Source: an uncultured Gammaproteobacteria bacterium
Lineage (GTDB): Bacteria > Pseudomonadota > Gammaproteobacteria > Pseudomonadales > DT-91
NCBI GenBank assembly: GCA_929200485.1
Contig: CAKMZU010000119.1
Span: forward strand, 614 to 6,837
Length of the DNA: 6,224 bases
Reading direction: 5' to 3'
In this document: in pieces, positions 5,185 through 6,224 of the stretch
How positions within the stretch are numbered: position 1 is the stretch's first letter
Layout: each line of letters opens with the position of its first letter
The notes under the pieces: model-generated
What the model was told of the DNA's origin: nothing
The model's input: only the letters and a program-made list of their open reading frames with translations
Databases searched by the model: none
Translations under genes and position numbers: made by a program

Positions 5185-6224
5185 TTACCGGTTGATTGCC
5201 ATCGATAATGACTCTAGGTGTTTTATGAATGGCCTGATCGACCTTATCAAAGGCATTTTGTAAGGTCGCATCAGGGAATAGCCTGCCAGCTAATTTGTAA
5301 ACTTTTTTTAGAAAACCTGTGATCTTTTCTATTTTCTTGAGGGTGCTGTTATTTTTCATTCTTTTAGGGAAATAGCCTCTATCCCCCTGTAAATAGAGGC
5401 TCATTACTTGCCGCTCACTTGGCACCAACCCAGATACCATCGTAAAATACTGAACACGTAGCGTGTTAGCACCAACGTTATTGACAAATAAATGCTTATG
5501 AATAAATTCACTAATCAACTTTTTGCTACCTGATATAACACGCTTATGCCTACAATAGCTAGCCAATCGCAGCTCTGCGCCCTCTTCAATTTGACATAAT
5601 TTTTCATCATCTTTTAAATAAATACTTTTCCATTCAAGAATGGTTTGCTGCAGACCAAGTAGACTATCATAAGGATCTTGAGCCGGATCAATAGATAAGG
5701 TTGGATAAAGAGTAAGACTTAAAGAAACAATCTCGCCGGTAACTGAGTCCACATCATAATATATATCTTGAACAACGCCACCCGACTGCTGAATTGCTAT
5801 TAATGTTTTATGGAAATCACTGAGCTCAGTGAATTTCTTAATACTAACCCCTTGATCTGAATAGACACTTATTGAGAGATTTCGCACACCCAAATTCACT
5901 CTTAATTGCTCAACATAGCCGTCAACCTGACTATTTCTAACAAGATTTTCAGGGCTGATTGTCAGCAACATCCAATCTTGATAGAAAGAAATGGCCTTAA
6001 TCACACTTCCGCCATTAAATTCTGATTGACGCAGCTCAGCGCTTTCATCCAAAGGCCATATCCATTGCTCGAAGAAATGCCATTTATCATCAGAGGTTAA
6101 AAACTTCACGCCAAATGTCTGTTGCTCTCTATCAGAATATTTATCTTGAATAAGCGGCTTAAGTTGCTCACATGCCATATTTAGTGCATCGGGTGCGAAG
6201 GTTTCTGTGAGATGCGACTGCCAC
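5153..6224 (-). CDS. Protein of unknown function, 5' end outside window
   Basis: The frame runs from the right edge (first full codon at 6223) to a TAG at 5153, showing 356 residues. The first ATG (6178) has no ribosome site, and the 15 codons before it are open and protein-like (SHLTETFAPDALN), so the true start probably lies beyond the window. I recognise no family. The N-terminal half alternates beta-like segments (FGVKFLTSDDKWHFFEQWIW; DIYYDVDSVTGEIVSLSLTL). A more helical region follows after about residue 270, including NSTLKKIEKITGFLKKVYKL, and the protein ends in a basic tail, KKPVRKSSK. No membrane segment is visible. The C-terminal codons overlap the last 32 bases of rluA on the opposite strand. 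Codon use looks like that of its neighbours and there is no internal stop or frameshift. Confidence 0.75.
   Translation of the reverse strand, partial: WQSHLTETFAPDALNMACEQLKPLIQDKYSDREQQTFGVKFLTSDDKWHFFEQWIWPLDESAELRQSEFNGGSVIKAISFYQDWMLLTISPENLVRNSQVDGYVEQLRVNLGVRNLSISVYSDQGVSIKKFTELSDFHKTLIAIQQSGGVVQDIYYDVDSVTGEIVSLSLTLYPTLSIDPAQDPYDSLLGLQQTILEWKSIYLKDDEKLCQIEEGAELRLASYCRHKRVISGSKKLISEFIHKHLFVNNVGANTLRVQYFTMVSGLVPSERQVMSLYLQGDRGYFPKRMKNNSTLKKIEKITGFLKKVYKLAGRLFPDATLQNAFDKVDQAIHKTPRVIIDGNQPVTKKPVRKSSK
5171..5193. terminator. Weak hairpin at the convergent gene ends
   Basis: AACCGG (5171-5176) and CCGGTT (5188-5193) form a 6-bp stem with an 11-base loop spanning the rluA stop codon. It lies at the tail-to-tail junction, where a terminator for rluA would be expected, but no T run follows on either strand. 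It may be a weak or factor-assisted stop, or chance. Confidence 0.2.

Noticed and set aside
1..6224. tRNA, rRNA, CRISPR array or intact insertion sequence
   Set aside because: No cloverleaf, rRNA-like stretch, regularly spaced direct repeats or transposase motifs were seen on either strand.

Overview
The window looks like a piece of chromosome from an AT-rich gammaproteobacterium. The best taxonomic anchor is an RluA that can be followed motif by motif against the E. coli enzyme, next to a two-domain CinA. Intergenic DNA is very AT-rich and carries palindromic interspersed repeats. Several genes encode exported proteins that I cannot place in any family, and one ends in eukaryote-like short linear motifs. 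That mix would fit a host-associated lineage such as the Legionellales, but this is inference and not a species call.

Layout. At 1-1178 (+) is the 3' part of cinA (NMN deamidase / ADP-ribose pyrophosphatase type); its 5' end lies outside the window. Facing it are two minus-strand orphan genes with signal peptides: 1268-1930, whose last codons come from a palindromic repeat, and 2253-2999. The roughly 260 bases between them hold an operator-like palindrome, a possible 42-residue membrane peptide and traces of a further hydrophobic reading frame. From 3000 to 3450 there is no credible gene. This stretch holds a good sigma70-type promoter facing the 2253-2999 gene and a long imperfect palindrome (3229-3369) that looks like a mobile or interspersed repeat.

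A probable minus-strand two-gene operon follows: a hemerythrin-like HHE protein (3961-4491), then a thioredoxin-fold lipoprotein (3451-3927). Divergent from it, with only 21 bases between the two preferred start codons and a perfect 12-bp palindrome in the gap, is rluA (4513-5184, +), for 23S rRNA/tRNA pseudouridine synthesis. Its 3' end overlaps by 32 bp, tail to tail, with an unrecognised minus-strand gene (5153 to the right edge) whose 5' end is outside the window.

How the genes relate. cinA and rluA are housekeeping genes (NAD cofactor salvage and RNA modification). The HHE/thioredoxin-like pair suggests a redox, oxygen, NO or iron-linked function shared between cytoplasm and envelope. 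The two exported orphans and their repeat-rich surroundings look like a fast-evolving accessory pocket. No tRNA, rRNA, CRISPR array, intact transposase or recognisable defence system was found.
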